This document shows positions 5,425-5,442 of a DNA stretch of 5,442 nucleotides, in pieces. This DNA is from Clostridia bacterium (GTDB taxonomy: Bacteria; Bacillota; Clostridia; Monoglobales; Monoglobaceae). The notes under the pieces were generated by a model. The model was not told where the DNA came from. It was given only the letters and a program-made list of their open reading frames with translations, and ran no database searches. Position 1 is the first letter of the stretch; each line of letters begins with the position of its first letter. A program made the position numbers and the translations under genes. The stretch is from assembly GCA_900769795.1 (NCBI GenBank), contig CAAGHZ010000061.1, positions 1 to 5,442 on the forward strand, in the 5' to 3' direction.

Positions 5425-5442
5425 AGATCGGAAGAGCACACG
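5425..5442. other. Illumina TruSeq adapter remnant (right end)
   Basis: AGATCGGAAGAGCACACG is the start of the standard TruSeq 3' adapter and is the exact reverse complement of bases 2-19. It interrupts pyrB in frame directly after the HPTQ motif. Base 5425 (A) could belong to either the gene (third base of CAA) or the adapter. Confidence 0.97.

Noticed and set aside
1..5442. Terminal inverted repeats of a transposon or linear element
   Set aside because: The repeats are TruSeq adapter, and the content is conserved housekeeping genes with no transposase.

Overview
This is a short metagenome-style contig carrying a conserved chromosomal segment of a low-to-moderate GC Gram-positive bacterium, most likely a gut-type Clostridia (Oscillospiraceae or Christensenellales-like). 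That assignment rests on three things. The gene order ylmE-sepF-ylmH-divIVA...lspA-rluD...pyrB matches the Bacillus subtilis ylm/divIVA/lsp/pyr neighbourhood. Codon use favours AGA and ATA. A two-hairpin intergenic element before pyrB resembles ones I associate with gut Clostridia. All genes are on the + strand. Both ends are sequencing adapter: bases 1-19 and 5425-5442 are reverse complements of each other and match the Illumina TruSeq adapter, so the two end genes are cut by the assembly, not by biology.

Left block (20-2071): the C-terminal third of a YggS/YlmE PLP-binding protein; a sepF-proximal promoter; sepF (FtsZ membrane anchor); ylmH (S4-domain RNA-binding protein); divIVA (polar/septal coiled-coil scaffold, real start a GTG at 1555); then a strong intrinsic terminator. 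This is a cell-division cluster. Compared with B. subtilis, ylmG (YggT) is absent between sepF and ylmH, and ileS is absent after divIVA.

Middle block (2108-4910): lspA (lipoprotein signal peptidase) and an RluD-type pseudouridine synthase overlap by 8 nt. After 19 nt comes a secreted L,D-transpeptidase with an uncharacterised N-terminal region, a copper-amine-oxidase-N-type wall/substrate-binding domain and a YkuD catalytic domain. This block ends in the two-hairpin repeat, whose second hairpin followed by six T is a terminator.

Right block (4911-5424): an AT-rich region with a good sigma-A promoter (extended -10) and the first 135 codons of pyrB (aspartate carbamoyltransferase). The predicted leader is only about 31 nt, so there is no room for a PyrR-type attenuator, and pyrR/pyrP do not lie upstream as in B. 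subtilis.

I see no new defence, mobile or RNA system here. The most notable items are the adapter ends, the domain make-up and location of the L,D-transpeptidase with its ambiguous lipobox/signal peptidase I site, the missing genes in an otherwise conserved order, and the repeat that doubles as terminator.
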